Origin: Labilibaculum sp. DW002
Lineage (GTDB): Bacteria > Bacteroidota > Bacteroidia > Bacteroidales > Marinifilaceae
Assembly: GCF_029029525.1 (NCBI RefSeq)
Contig: NZ_JAKJSC010000001.1
Location: 2,578,987 to 2,642,986, forward strand
Reading direction: 5' to 3'
Length of the DNA: 64,000 nucleotides
A program made the translations under genes and the position numbers. Below the pieces are notes generated by a model. It was not told the DNA's origin. It made no database searches and saw only the letters and a program-made list of their open reading frames with translations. Of this stretch, positions 26,231-35,204 are shown one piece after another (positions within the stretch are counted from its first letter, which is position 1; every line of letters starts with the position of its first letter).

Positions 26231-26341
26231 CATACTACAAGCGCATTAATTTGGGTTAAAGTGTGTTAAAAAATGTAATTAATAGTCCTGAGATTCAAAA
26301 GGAAAAATTATCTTTATGCATTACTAAGAAAATTGACCATT

Positions 26342-27193
26342 TTGAAAAAAAGTTTACTCCTTATATTTTTCTCTTTACTTTTAGTAACAAGCTCTTTTGC
26401 TCAAACAGAAAGTCAAGAAGAAGTTCAAGACAGCAGTTTTATTGTTTCAGGAAAAATTATCAATCCTGAGACCTTGAAAGGTATTTCCTTTGCTCATGTG
26501 AAAATTCACGATAGCTACTTGGGAATTATTTGTGATAGCCTTGGATTTTTCCGCCTAAGAGTAAATCACGGTCAAAAGCTGAAAGTAACAGCTCTTGGTT
26601 TTCAAGAACAGATTGTTGAGATAACGCCTCCTACCGAAGAAGATGAAGTATTTCAGGATATTCTAATGGTTAGGCAAAGTTATTTACTTGAGGAGGTTGA
26701 TATTTATTCTCTTGGCTCTTGGAAAGATTTCAAGGAAAACTTTGTAAATACAGACGTACCAGTAGAAGAAAATGTTGCATCTACTTTTGATTTTGGAAAC
26801 CTTAACTTAGCACAAAAAGAAGCTAGTACATTACAAAGAGGTGGCTTTGGTGTTAATCTTATGGATGGGATTGACTTTATTAAAAAAATTCGCAAAAAAA
26901 GAAGAGCTAGAAATGCAAAACCAAGCATGGCCGATTGGCAACTGCGAATTCTTCAATCTAAATTTAATAAAAAGGTTGTTGCTGAGCTTACGCATGAATC
27001 TGGATTAACATTGGAAGTATTAATGGAATACATCAATACATATTCTAATTTCACACACAACACAAGTGAAATGTATATAGGCGTTAAAGTTAAGCAGCTG
27101 CATAAGAGATTTTTAGAAGAAAGACCTCAATTTGAAAAAAACTTGACCCTTTTAGACTCTATTGGTCCAATAAACAACCACTTACGACCTTAA
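26342..27193 (+). CDS. Secreted CarboxypepD_reg-like protein (first of a paralogous pair)
   Basis: There is no ATG at the start. A TTG at 26342 gives a good signal peptide (LKKSLLLIFFSLLLVTSSFAQ), and a TTG at 26333 would add three residues. The product has about 283 residues. After the signal peptide comes a carboxypeptidase regulatory-like beta-sandwich (about residues 35-115: VSGKIINPETLKGISFAHVK ... LKVTALGFQE), as found at the N-termini of TonB-dependent receptors, but no plug or barrel follows. A linker and an alpha-helical C-terminal domain come next. It is probably a periplasmic or outer-membrane-associated protein of unknown function. The next gene (19 nt away) is a paralogue. Confidence 0.78.
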   Translation: MKKSLLLIFFSLLLVTSSFAQTESQEEVQDSSFIVSGKIINPETLKGISFAHVKIHDSYLGIICDSLGFFRLRVNHGQKLKVTALGFQEQIVEITPPTEEDEVFQDILMVRQSYLLEEVDIYSLGSWKDFKENFVNTDVPVEENVASTFDFGNLNLAQKEASTLQRGGFGVNLMDGIDFIKKIRKKRRARNAKPSMADWQLRILQSKFNKKVVAELTHESGLTLEVLMEYINTYSNFTHNTSEMYIGVKVKQLHKRFLEERPQFEKNLTLLDSIGPINNHLRP

Positions 27194-27212
27194 AAACTGA
27201 ACAAATGAACCT

Positions 27213-28046
27213 ATGAAATTAAATAAACTAATTTTCATTTCATTTTTTCTATTTCTCACATCAAGCTTTGATTCTTTCTCAAAACCTACGGAACTCGATT
27301 CCATAATTAGTATTTCTGGTCAAATAATTCATGCTGATAGTCTAAGTCCAATTCCTTTGGCTACAGTTAGCATTAAACGCACAAAAAAAGGGATTATTTG
27401 CGATAGTTTAGGCATTTTTCATTTGCAAGTTCAGCAATACGACACACTCCGAATTAGTGCGCTCGGTTATAAAAAAATAGAATGGGCAATCCCGCTCATT
27501 ATCAATCCTGAATTCCCACCTTTTTTTCAGATCAAATTAGAAGACATTTCCTACCTGCTAGATGAAGTTGAAATTTATGCCTTAGGTACTTGGGATGAAT
27601 TTAAGGATGAATTTCTCAAAACAAAACTTACGGATAAAAACCCGATCAGCAAAAACATTACGAATCAGCTAGCTCCTTACAACACAAAAAAGCCAAATGT
27701 AGTTCCTGCACAATACAGACCTAAACGAGAAGGTAAAATGGGTGTAGTTTCAGCAATTTTTGCACCAACAGATTTCTTACACAATAAATTGAGTAAATCT
27801 GAGAAATCGAAGAAAAAACTATCAAAAATAATCCGTAACGAAGGAAATTTGAAAAAAATAAGTGCGAAGTACAATGCAGAAATAGTATCTGATGCCACAG
27901 GTTTAAAAGGTGATGAATTATTAGCCTTTATGGAGTTTAGTGGATCTCATATTAATGTGACGGCAAACACTTCAGATTATTCTGTCATGAAGCAGATCCT
28001 ATTTTGGTTCGAAAAATACAAAGAGAAACCTACAAAAGAGGAGTAA
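27213..28046 (+). CDS. Secreted CarboxypepD_reg-like protein (second of a paralogous pair)
   Basis: The product has 277 residues with a signal peptide (1-23). It has the same architecture as the preceding gene: a beta-sandwich (ISGQIIHADSLSPIPLATVS ... LRISALGYKK), the shared motif SYLLDEVEIYALGTWDEFKDEF (the neighbour has SYLLEEVDIYSLGSWKDFK), and a helical C-terminal part with the shared ending pattern. Identity is moderate, so the duplication is old. The function is unknown. The 3' end overlaps the cardiolipin synthase gene on the opposite strand by 17 nt. Confidence 0.78.
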   Translation: MKLNKLIFISFFLFLTSSFDSFSKPTELDSIISISGQIIHADSLSPIPLATVSIKRTKKGIICDSLGIFHLQVQQYDTLRISALGYKKIEWAIPLIINPEFPPFFQIKLEDISYLLDEVEIYALGTWDEFKDEFLKTKLTDKNPISKNITNQLAPYNTKKPNVVPAQYRPKREGKMGVVSAIFAPTDFLHNKLSKSEKSKKKLSKIIRNEGNLKKISAKYNAEIVSDATGLKGDELLAFMEFSGSHINVTANTSDYSVMKQILFWFEKYKEKPTKEE

Positions 28047-29502
28047 AAACTCTAGCCATTGATTCTTTTAATTTTTGTCCTTTAGAGCGTTTTTGCCAAT
28101 CAGATAAATGAAGTTCTTCACTAGCTTCTAGATCTGTTAAAAATCGCGTTCTTAATGCCATTGTAGCTTCCTCATCATAAATCAAAGCATTGACTTCAAA
28201 ATTCTGTTCGAAACTTCTGATATCCATATTAGCAGTTCCTACTGTAGAGATAATTCCATCGACCATCATTATTTTACTGTGATTAAAGCCTGCTTTGTAG
28301 AAATAGATTTTTACACCTGCTTCTAATAATTCCTCTATGTAAGATAGAGTGCCATAAAAAGTCATAGCTGAATCTGATTTTTCAGGAATTAGTACTCTAA
28401 CATCAATACCACTCATAGCAGCTGTTTTTAGAGCCATTAGGATACTTCCATTGGGCATAAAGTAAGGCGAAGAGATGTACACATTTTGTTTAGCAGAGGC
28501 AATCGCCGAGAAATATGCTTGTAAAATACTAGCCCAATCAGAATCGGCTCCCGAAGAAACAATTTGAATCAAACAGCGTTCTTTTACTTTGAAATTAGGT
28601 CTGTATTTTTCATCAAGTAGCACTTCCTGTCTAACAAAATACCAGTCAATGAGGAAAACGATTTGTAAACTACTAGCAGCTTCTCCTACAATTTTCAGAT
28701 GGGTATCTCGCCAGATTCCAATTTCAGGGATCCCATTTTTATAACGATCTGCAAAGTTCAAACCACCTACAAATGCTGTCTTTCCATCAATAACAATTAT
28801 TTTTCTATGATTGCGATAATTGATTCGACTGGTTAGGATTGGAAAACGAACAGGAAGGAAGGCATAAACTTGTGCACCCGCACTCTTAAGTTCTTCCACA
28901 TATTTATTACTTAATTTCCAACTTCCTACTCCATCGTAAATAACGCGAACTTCAACTCCTTCTTTTGCTTTTTGCACTAATATTTCAAGTAATTCTGAAG
29001 CCAACTCACCATCTTCAATAATGTAATATTCCAAATGAATGTGATCCTTTGCCTTACGAAGTGCCTTAAAAATAGATGTAAAAGTTTCCTTTCCATCGTT
29101 TAATACTTTTACCCGATTGTATCCGGTAAGCAATGCCTTAGAATTATTTAAAAGCAATGTCATTACATTTTTTTTCTCATGAATTCGCTCATCTTTAAGC
29201 AATTTGCTTTTTTCCAAACGCAAGCTTTGATCGTGACTCATAACCTGTAGCCATTTTAAATCTCCTAACTCTTTATGATTGAACATTTTTTGCTTTCGGA
29301 AACTCTGGCCAAAAACCAAGTAAGAAAGCAAGCCAAAAACAGGTAACAAAACCAAAACAAACATCCACGAAATGGTTTTTTGCGGACTCCGATTTTCAAG
29401 TACAACTATAATTACTGTAGATATAATGGTTATAACATACAGTACTGCCAACACTTGAAAAAAGTGTATCCAAAAAACCGGCCAATTAATTGTTAATAGC
29501 AT
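28030..29502 (-). CDS. cls: Cardiolipin synthase
   Basis: The enzyme condenses two phosphatidylglycerol molecules (or PG and another phospholipid) into cardiolipin at the inner membrane. The product has 490 residues. Two N-terminal membrane helices (about 5-30 and 38-58) are followed by two phospholipase D HKD motifs: HRKIIVIDGKTAFVGGLN (about 230-247) and HSKIMMVDGIISTVGTAN (about 410-427). Both have the H-x-K-x4-D pattern, and the length is typical of the PLD-type family. Its 3' end overlaps the preceding CarboxypepD_reg gene convergently. The start region is close to prmC, divergently arranged. Confidence 0.94.
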   Translation of the reverse strand: MLLTINWPVFWIHFFQVLAVLYVITIISTVIIVVLENRSPQKTISWMFVLVLLPVFGLLSYLVFGQSFRKQKMFNHKELGDLKWLQVMSHDQSLRLEKSKLLKDERIHEKKNVMTLLLNNSKALLTGYNRVKVLNDGKETFTSIFKALRKAKDHIHLEYYIIEDGELASELLEILVQKAKEGVEVRVIYDGVGSWKLSNKYVEELKSAGAQVYAFLPVRFPILTSRINYRNHRKIIVIDGKTAFVGGLNFADRYKNGIPEIGIWRDTHLKIVGEAASSLQIVFLIDWYFVRQEVLLDEKYRPNFKVKERCLIQIVSSGADSDWASILQAYFSAIASAKQNVYISSPYFMPNGSILMALKTAAMSGIDVRVLIPEKSDSAMTFYGTLSYIEELLEAGVKIYFYKAGFNHSKIMMVDGIISTVGTANMDIRSFEQNFEVNALIYDEEATMALRTRFLTDLEASEELHLSDWQKRSKGQKLKESMARVFTPLL

Positions 29503-29529
29503 ATCTAATTAACTCTTTCAGAAGATTTG

Positions 29530-29537
29530 TATCTTTG
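29530..29537 (+). promoter_or_regulatory. -7 element of the prmC-recX promoter
   Basis: The octamer TATCTTTG fits TAnnTTTG and lies 52 nt before the prmC start. A clear -33 TTG is not seen at the right spacing. Confidence 0.58.
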
Positions 29538-29589
29538 TTTTCAAATCTGAATTGAGAACACAATTGATCCAATTCCTTTATCAAAACAA

Positions 29590-30453
29590 ATGGAAACAGT
29601 AAACACTATACAATCTACAATAAATTACATAAAAAATGAACTTAAGGAAATATATCCTGCCAGAGAAACAGAGAGCATGGCCTATATTTTACTTGAATTT
29701 GTGCTCCAATACAGCAGAATACACATCCAACTAAACAAAGATGAAAAGATTGACAATCTTACTGTTAGCCAGATTGTAAATTACACAAAAGAGTTAAAAA
29801 CAAAAAAACCACTTCAATACATTCTGAGAGAAACTGAATTCTACGGTTTAATTTTTAAGGTAAATGAGCACACCTTAATTCCAAGACCCGAAACAGAGGA
29901 ATTGGTTCATGCAATTTTGACTGAAAATCCTATTTCTGGATTAAATATTCTTGATATTGGCACCGGTAGTGGTTGCATTCCAATTTCATTGGCTAAAAAT
30001 CTAAAAAAAGCCAAAGTAGCTTCCGCAGATATTTCTTCAGGAGCTATTGAAAAAGCAAAAGAAAACGCTCTCCTAAATGATGTTAACATTGCTTTCTACA
30101 ACAGAGATATCTTAAGATGGGAAGATTTTGAATGGGAAAACTATGATATCATTGTAAGCAATCCGCCTTACGTTACCGAATCTGAAAAAGAAAAAATGGA
30201 TGGTAATGTTTTGGATCACGAACCTCACACAGCACTTTTTGTGACCGACCATGATCCTCTTATTTTTTATAGAACCATTGCAAATTTGGCAAGTAAATAT
30301 TTGAATACAAACGGAAAATTGTATTTTGAAATCAACGAAAGTTTAGGAAAAGAAATGATTGAACTTTTAGAAGGAAATAACTTTACCAATATCCGTTTGC
30401 AAAAGGATATTAACGGCAAAGACAGAATGATTTCAGCGATAAAAAGCAAGTAA
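29590..30453 (+). CDS. prmC: Peptide chain release factor N5-glutamine methyltransferase
   Basis: PrmC methylates the Gln of the GGQ motif in release factors RF1 and RF2, using S-adenosylmethionine. The product has 287 residues. It has an N-terminal helical domain (1-90), SAM motif LDIGTGSGCI (121-130) and the catalytic NPPY motif at 191-194. RF2 itself (prfB) is encoded about 3.6 kb downstream in the window. The gene overlaps recX as TAATG (stop 30451-30453, next start 30453), so the two are translationally coupled. Confidence 0.95.
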   Translation: METVNTIQSTINYIKNELKEIYPARETESMAYILLEFVLQYSRIHIQLNKDEKIDNLTVSQIVNYTKELKTKKPLQYILRETEFYGLIFKVNEHTLIPRPETEELVHAILTENPISGLNILDIGTGSGCIPISLAKNLKKAKVASADISSGAIEKAKENALLNDVNIAFYNRDILRWEDFEWENYDIIVSNPPYVTESEKEKMDGNVLDHEPHTALFVTDHDPLIFYRTIANLASKYLNTNGKLYFEINESLGKEMIELLEGNNFTNIRLQKDINGKDRMISAIKSK

Positions 30454-30947
30454 TGGATTACGAGAAAAAACAGAAAAAAGAAATCAGCGCACAATCTGCT
30501 CTATCGAAAGTCATGTTTATTTGCAGCAGGCAAGAAAAATGCTGTTTTGACATCAGAAAAAAACTTCATGATTGGAACCTTTCTTACGACGATCAGGATG
30601 AAATTATTCAAACTTTAATCGAGGAAAAATTTCTAAATGAAGAGCGCTACACCAATTTTTATGTGCGCGATAAATTTCGTTTTAACAAATGGGGGAAAAT
30701 AAAGATCTCGCATCATTTAAAACAGAAGCAAATTCCTGAGAATCTAATCGATAATGCTCTTGATCAAATAAATGAGAAAGACTATAAAGAAAGCTTAGGC
30801 GATATTTTATCCCACAAAATAAAAAGCATAAAAGAAGATGATCCCTATCAGCTTAGAGCGAAACTATACCGCTTTGCGCAAGGCAGAGGTTTCGAATCTC
30901 ACATAGCACTCAACTTTATCGACAAACTCATTTCGGAATTAGAATAA
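30453..30947 (+). CDS. recX: Regulatory protein RecX
   Basis: RecX binds and inhibits or modulates RecA filaments. The product has 164 residues, a normal RecX length. It has three tandem three-helix RecX repeats, with the diagnostic motifs CSRQEKCCFDIRKKL, FLNEERYTNFYVRDKFRFNKWGKIKI and RAKLYRFAQGRGFES. It starts inside the stop codon of prmC, giving coupled translation. RecA is not in the window. Confidence 0.93.
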   Translation: MDYEKKQKKEISAQSALSKVMFICSRQEKCCFDIRKKLHDWNLSYDDQDEIIQTLIEEKFLNEERYTNFYVRDKFRFNKWGKIKISHHLKQKQIPENLIDNALDQINEKDYKESLGDILSHKIKSIKEDDPYQLRAKLYRFAQGRGFESHIALNFIDKLISELE

Positions 30948-31025
30948 CATTTCTAAGCTCCTTTGGCAAGCTTATTGTTAACAAATCATTATCTTTAAAA
31001 TTCACTTAAAATAGAAATCATTCCT

Positions 31026-32435
31026 ATGGTTAAATCTTTACGCACCCTTTTTAATTATTTTACCATTCTTTTAATCATGGTTAGCTGCTCTCCTTATTCA
31101 TCTTCAGCTAAGCGCAGACCGCCAAATTGGGTTAAAGAGCGTCCTATTTCTTCGGAATATTACATTGGCATAGCTGTGGTAAATAAAGATGCTAATCAAA
31201 CCAGCTACATGCAATTGGCAAAAAATCAGGCTTTACAGGATTTAGCTTCTGAAATATCCATCAACATATCTTCTAATTCTGTTTTGCATCAATTTGAAAA
31301 TAACACCAGTTTTAAAGAAGAATTTGAGGCTGATGTTAGAACATCTATTGTTCAGGAATTGGAAGGTTATGAAATGATTTCGTCGTGGACAAATAAAAAA
31401 GCAAAGGAATATTGGGTTTACTACCGATTGTCAAAGAATCAATATGCTTTGCTGAAGAGAATAAAACTTAACAAAGCAAAAAAACTTTCTCAAAGCTATT
31501 TAGAAGAAGGAAAACAACTTGAGAAACAACTGGATCTTTTTCAGGCTTTAAACTATTATGCCAAATCTTTAGATGCAATTAAAAATCATTTAGATGAAGA
31601 TTTATCTGTTATGACTTTTGATGGAAATGTAAACTTGGGTACTGACATTTACAATTCTATTCAGAATATTTTTAATCGCACTCAACTAATCCCTGAGAAA
31701 AAAGGTATAAAAATTCAAATTTCAACATCTCAAAAAGAACCAATTTTGGTAAAAGCCGATTGGTTAGGGAATGATGGAGCGCAAAGTATAAAACAATTGC
31801 CTTTGCAATTTAAATTCGTAAAAGGTGAAGGTGTTTTAAACCAGAATGTGGCAACAGACCAATTTGGTTACGCAGCCTCTCAATTGTCAAAAGTTACGTC
31901 TCGACAAAAACTGCAAGAAATTGAAGTATCTCTCGATCTTTCATCCATTTTAGATGAAACAAATGAGAACTATGAATTGAATAAACTTTTTTTTACTCCT
32001 GAATCTGCTCCAAAAAGCAAAATCATTCTTACTGTAGAAAGGTTAAAAGCCTACTTGAACTTTAGTGAAAAGATTTTTGGTGAAGACTCCAAGCGTTCTA
32101 TTCTGAAAAATGCAATTAAAAAAGAGTTGTCAGAGAATTTTTTCTCATTTACTGAAGACAAAGATAGTGCTAACGTTATTCTTGATGTAAAGACCAATGT
32201 AATAAAAGGTGAGATAAAGAAAGGCCGTAACTATAAAGTTCATATCGTATATCTGGATTGCTTTTTCTCATTAACAGATATCAAGTCAGGTTTTGAGATT
32301 TTTAACGACGCCATTTATGAAGTAAAGGGAATGAAACCTGTTAGTTATAATTATGCTGTGAAAGAGGCTTATGAGCAGGCTGTTGAAGAAATTCATAATA
32401 CGATTATACCAAAATTAAATCAACTCGATTTATAA
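31026..32435 (+). CDS. LPP20-family lipoprotein, long
   Basis: The product has 469 residues, with a lipoprotein signal ending MVSC (Cys21). It has the LPP20 domain (about residues 35-140: PPNWVKERP, the region QTSYMQLAKNQALQDLASEIS and the WVYYRLS core), then a long alpha/beta region of unknown function. The LPP20 domain is often found in outer-membrane lipoproteins, but its biochemical role is unclear. It lies 61 nt upstream of a second lipoprotein with a similar pattern, and the two are probably one transcript. Confidence 0.78.
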   Translation: MVKSLRTLFNYFTILLIMVSCSPYSSSAKRRPPNWVKERPISSEYYIGIAVVNKDANQTSYMQLAKNQALQDLASEISINISSNSVLHQFENNTSFKEEFEADVRTSIVQELEGYEMISSWTNKKAKEYWVYYRLSKNQYALLKRIKLNKAKKLSQSYLEEGKQLEKQLDLFQALNYYAKSLDAIKNHLDEDLSVMTFDGNVNLGTDIYNSIQNIFNRTQLIPEKKGIKIQISTSQKEPILVKADWLGNDGAQSIKQLPLQFKFVKGEGVLNQNVATDQFGYAASQLSKVTSRQKLQEIEVSLDLSSILDETNENYELNKLFFTPESAPKSKIILTVERLKAYLNFSEKIFGEDSKRSILKNAIKKELSENFFSFTEDKDSANVILDVKTNVIKGEIKKGRNYKVHIVYLDCFFSLTDIKSGFEIFNDAIYEVKGMKPVSYNYAVKEAYEQAVEEIHNTIIPKLNQLDL

Positions 32436-32496
32436 TCAGAACTAATTTTAAAATAAAAATATCAAGAAAAATAATAGCGTTTTAAATTCAACACAC

Positions 32497-33093
32497 ATGA
32501 AAACAAGAAAATTACAATCATTATTCCTAGGATTAGGAATGATAATGACTGCCGGATTAAGTTCTTGTGGTTCTAGTGAAAAAGTAGCATCTACAAAATC
32601 ACAAGGCGAAGAATTAATTGAAGTTTATTGTACAGGTCCTGACTATCAGTCAGACAAAAAGCATTTTAGAGCTTCAGCAATAGGTGAGAGTTTAGATCAA
32701 ATGGTTTCGAAGAAGAAAGCAGGAACCAATGCTCGTGCTGAGTTGGCTTCTTTGGTTGCATCTACAATCAAAGGAACGATTGATAATTACGTGAATTCAA
32801 CAGAGTTGAATAATGTTGAGCAGGTTGAAGAACGTTTCGAAGGCTTAACTCGTGAGGTGATCAATCAGCAATTGAATAACATTAAAGTGATTTGTGAGAA
32901 GCAAACTCGTACTGCTCAAAGCAAATACAAGACTTATATTGCTATTGAAATGAGCGCTGATGATTTGGAAAAAGCAATCGAGCAGAAATTATCTCAGGAT
33001 GAGAAATTAAAAGTGGATTACGATTACAATAAGTTTAAAGAAACTTATGAAGCTGAAATGCAAAAGCTGGAAGCTAAGCAGAGAGGATTTTAA
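32497..33093 (+). CDS. LPP20-like small lipoprotein
   Basis: The product has 198 residues, with a lipoprotein signal ending GLSSC (Cys24). The remainder is helical and rich in Lys, Glu and Gln. The stretch KAGTNARAELASLVASTIKGTIDNY resembles the LPP20 core of its upstream neighbour. Function is unknown. It is likely an outer-membrane or periplasmic lipoprotein acting with the preceding gene, with a shared terminator at 33114-33144. Confidence 0.75.
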   Translation: MKTRKLQSLFLGLGMIMTAGLSSCGSSEKVASTKSQGEELIEVYCTGPDYQSDKKHFRASAIGESLDQMVSKKKAGTNARAELASLVASTIKGTIDNYVNSTELNNVEQVEERFEGLTREVINQQLNNIKVICEKQTRTAQSKYKTYIAIEMSADDLEKAIEQKLSQDEKLKVDYDYNKFKETYEAEMQKLEAKQRGF

Positions 33094-33113
33094 TAAAAAA
33101 CACCCACAATAAG

Positions 33114-33144
33114 AAAGACCATTTCTAATAAAGAAATGGTCTTT
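33114..33144. terminator. Bidirectional intrinsic terminator
   Basis: A 13-bp stem, AAAGACCATTTCT and AGAAATGGTCTTT, with a 5-nt loop, runs into T on the plus strand. It lies between the convergent lipoprotein and outer-membrane genes. Confidence 0.85.
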
Positions 33145-33166
33145 TTACATCTAAAAAATTGGCCTA

Positions 33167-33685
33167 TTATAAATTAAATAACACACCAACAGCTAGGTTA
33201 ATATTCTCATAAGCTGAATTGTACTTAAGGTCTCCAAAAAACTGAACATCTCCTCCAGTTCTCGCTCCAATACCTAAATTCAAGCCTACTTTTGAATCGG
33301 AACCACCAAGATCTCCAAATTCACCCAAATCAATTGAAACATCTGCATATGAATAATTCAATCCTCCAATTGCATATACTTTTAAAGACTCATTTTTTAC
33401 GAAATTATACTGAGCATCTGCATCTAACACATAATAAGATACATCTATACCATCTGGAGAACTTGGAAGAAAATAAGTGAACCCAGGGGCAATTGAAAAT
33501 GATTCATTCAACTCATACAATCCTTTAACTCCAATTCCAAATGCGGCTTTATCACTTCCGTCATCATCAATAGAAAGCTTAGTTCCAAATACAAGATTAC
33601 CTCCCAATTTCATTTGAGCGCTTACCTCTTGACCTACCAATAACATTGCAAAAATTGCAAATACCAATAAAATCTTCTTTTTCAT
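33167..33685 (-). CDS. Outer-membrane beta-barrel protein
   Basis: The product has 172 residues with a signal peptide (1-23, ending GQEVSAQ). The rest has the alternating pattern of short amphipathic strands and glycines typical of an 8-strand barrel (NLVFGTKLSIDDDGSD, GIGVKGLYEL, YVLDADAQYNFVK, GGLNYSYADVSI) and ends with a terminal aromatic-hydrophobic strand (AVGVLFNL), the outer-membrane insertion signal. It is of the general OmpA/OmpX-like beta-barrel type (PF13568/PF13505 style). No enzyme function is implied. It is transcribed alone. Confidence 0.85.
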   Translation of the reverse strand: MKKKILLVFAIFAMLLVGQEVSAQMKLGGNLVFGTKLSIDDDGSDKAAFGIGVKGLYELNESFSIAPGFTYFLPSSPDGIDVSYYVLDADAQYNFVKNESLKVYAIGGLNYSYADVSIDLGEFGDLGGSDSKVGLNLGIGARTGGDVQFFGDLKYNSAYENINLAVGVLFNL

Positions 33686-33922
33686 AACTTAATTTTTAGG
33701 TTTAATGTTGTTTTACTTATTAAAAATAAGATTAATATTATTTTTAATGAAAGAAAAATAAGCATTTCTCCACACGCACAACAAATAAGCCTCACTATAA
33801 ACATGTTGCACAACTTGGATATTAACATAAAACATTACTTCTTTTAAATATCCATTTAAGTAAATTTCTTTTTCGGCAAATTCACACCCTATAAATTTAA
33901 CATATGCATCACTTTATCAGAT

Positions 33923-33974
33923 CTAAAACAATTAGTGGGACGCACCAAAGTGTTAAGGAAGTATCCTTACTATT
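33923..33974 (+). pseudogene. Decayed duplicate of the prfB frameshift region
   Basis: This 52-nt stretch aligns without gaps to the true prfB start region at 34090-34141, with about 39 identical positions by my count (offset 167 nt). Shared blocks include CTAAAA, GTTAAGGA and the CGCAC core. The functional parts are lost: the SD-like AGGAGG is AGGAAG here, and the slippery CTT-TGA is TCC-TTA-C. An ATG at 33904 heads the copy, as the real ATG does, and the flanking upstream bases are also similar. It is presumably a partial tandem duplication that decayed. The rest of the 386-nt gap around it (33686-34071) holds no gene. Confidence 0.55.
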
Positions 33975-34071
33975 AATTTCAAGTCAATTCGAATTTTTAT
34001 TCAATCAACAACCGATCCTTGTTAATTGCTCACTGTTGACTACCTTTACATCTCAATTATAAAATTCAAGA

Positions 34072-35170
34072 ATGATAACAATAGACCAGCTAAAAGATTT
34101 AGCGGAACGCACGGCAGCGTTAAGGAGGTATCTTTGACATTGATGCCAAATTAATACAGATACAAGAAGATGAAATGAGAACTCAGGCTCCAGGTTTTTG
34201 GGACAATCCAAAAGAGGCCGAAGTTCAAATGAAAAAGCTTCGTGGAATAAAATCTTGGGTAGAATCATACAATGAGATAAAAGAAGCCATTGATGACCTT
34301 CAGATTTTGTTTGATTTTGCCAAAGAAGATGAAGCATCTCCAGAAGAAGTTGATGAGCAATTTGCTTCAAGCGAAACATTAATTGAAGCTTTAGAGCTTA
34401 AAAATATGCTCGGGAAAGATGAGGATAAGCTAGGTGCTATTCTGAAAATAAATTCGGGTGCTGGTGGTACTGAGAGTTGTGATTGGTGCGAAATGCTTTA
34501 TCGAATGTATTTACGATATGGTGAAGCTCATGGCTATAAGGTGACTTCCTTAGAATATCAGGAAGGTGACGAAGCTGGAATAAAGTCGGCAACTATCGAA
34601 ATTGAAGGCGATTTTGCTTACGGATATCTTAAATCGGAAAATGGTGTACACCGTTTGGTTCGCCTTTCTCCGTTTAATTCTGCCAACAAACGAATGACCA
34701 CTTTTGCATCGGTCTATGTATATCCTGCCATTGATGATACGATCGAAATTGAAATTAATCCTGCTGATATTTCTTGGGATACATTTCGTTCAGGTGGTGC
34801 AGGTGGACAGAATGTGAACAAGGTAGAAACTGGTGTGCGATTACGACATGCTCCTACTGGCATTATTATTGAAAATACCGAAACCCGTTCACAACACGGA
34901 AATCGTGAAAATGCACTTCGATTGCTAAAATCGCAGTTGTACGAATTGGAACTAAGAAAACGTCAGGAAGAGACTGATAAAATTGAAGGTTCTAAAAAGA
35001 AAATTGAATGGGGATCGCAAATTCGGTCCTATGTAATGCAACCTTACAAGCTAGTTAAGGATGTGAGAACAGGCCACGAAACATCCAATGTTCAAGCCGT
35101 TTTAGATGGTGATTTGGATGGATTCATTAAAGCATTCCTAATGGAATTTAGTAATGACGAAAAAAAATAA
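34072..35170 (+). CDS. prfB: Peptide chain release factor 2, programmed +1 frameshift
   Basis: RF2 recognises UAA and UGA stop codons and releases the peptide. Translation starts at ATG 34072 and reads 21 codons to CTT (34132-34134), followed by an in-frame TGA at 34135-34137. An SD-like AGGAGG lies a few bases upstream (near 34123). Slipping +1 to GAC continues the long frame, giving 365 residues in total. This is the classic autoregulated RF2 site, where low RF2 favours the shift. The body has the GGQ motif in [11 protein letters not shown] and the RF2-type coiled region. An internal ATG at 34175 lies past the shift and is not the start. A degenerate copy of the site lies 167 nt upstream. 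Confidence 0.95.
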
Positions 35171-35176
35171 AATACC

Positions 35177-35204
35177 GTAGGGACGTTACCTGCAACGTCT
35201 CTAC
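35177..35204. repeat. 28-nt REP-like palindrome after prfB
   Basis: Arms GTAGGGACGTT (35177-35187) and AACGTCTCTAC (35194-35204) pair with one G-T wobble. A near-identical 28-nt palindrome lies at 39077-39104. It sits between the convergent prfB and the small membrane-protein gene, overlaps the stop codon of the latter, and is followed by T-rich sequence on the plus strand, so it can act as a terminator. The GTAGAGACGT-type arms resemble intergenic repeats that I recall in Bacteroidota and other bacteria. Confidence 0.75.

Noticed and set aside
34175-35170. prfB beginning at the internal ATG 34175
   Set aside because: The upstream ATG, AGGAGG and CTT-TGA site fit the known RF2 programmed frameshift, so the internal ATG is only a downstream codon of the shifted frame.
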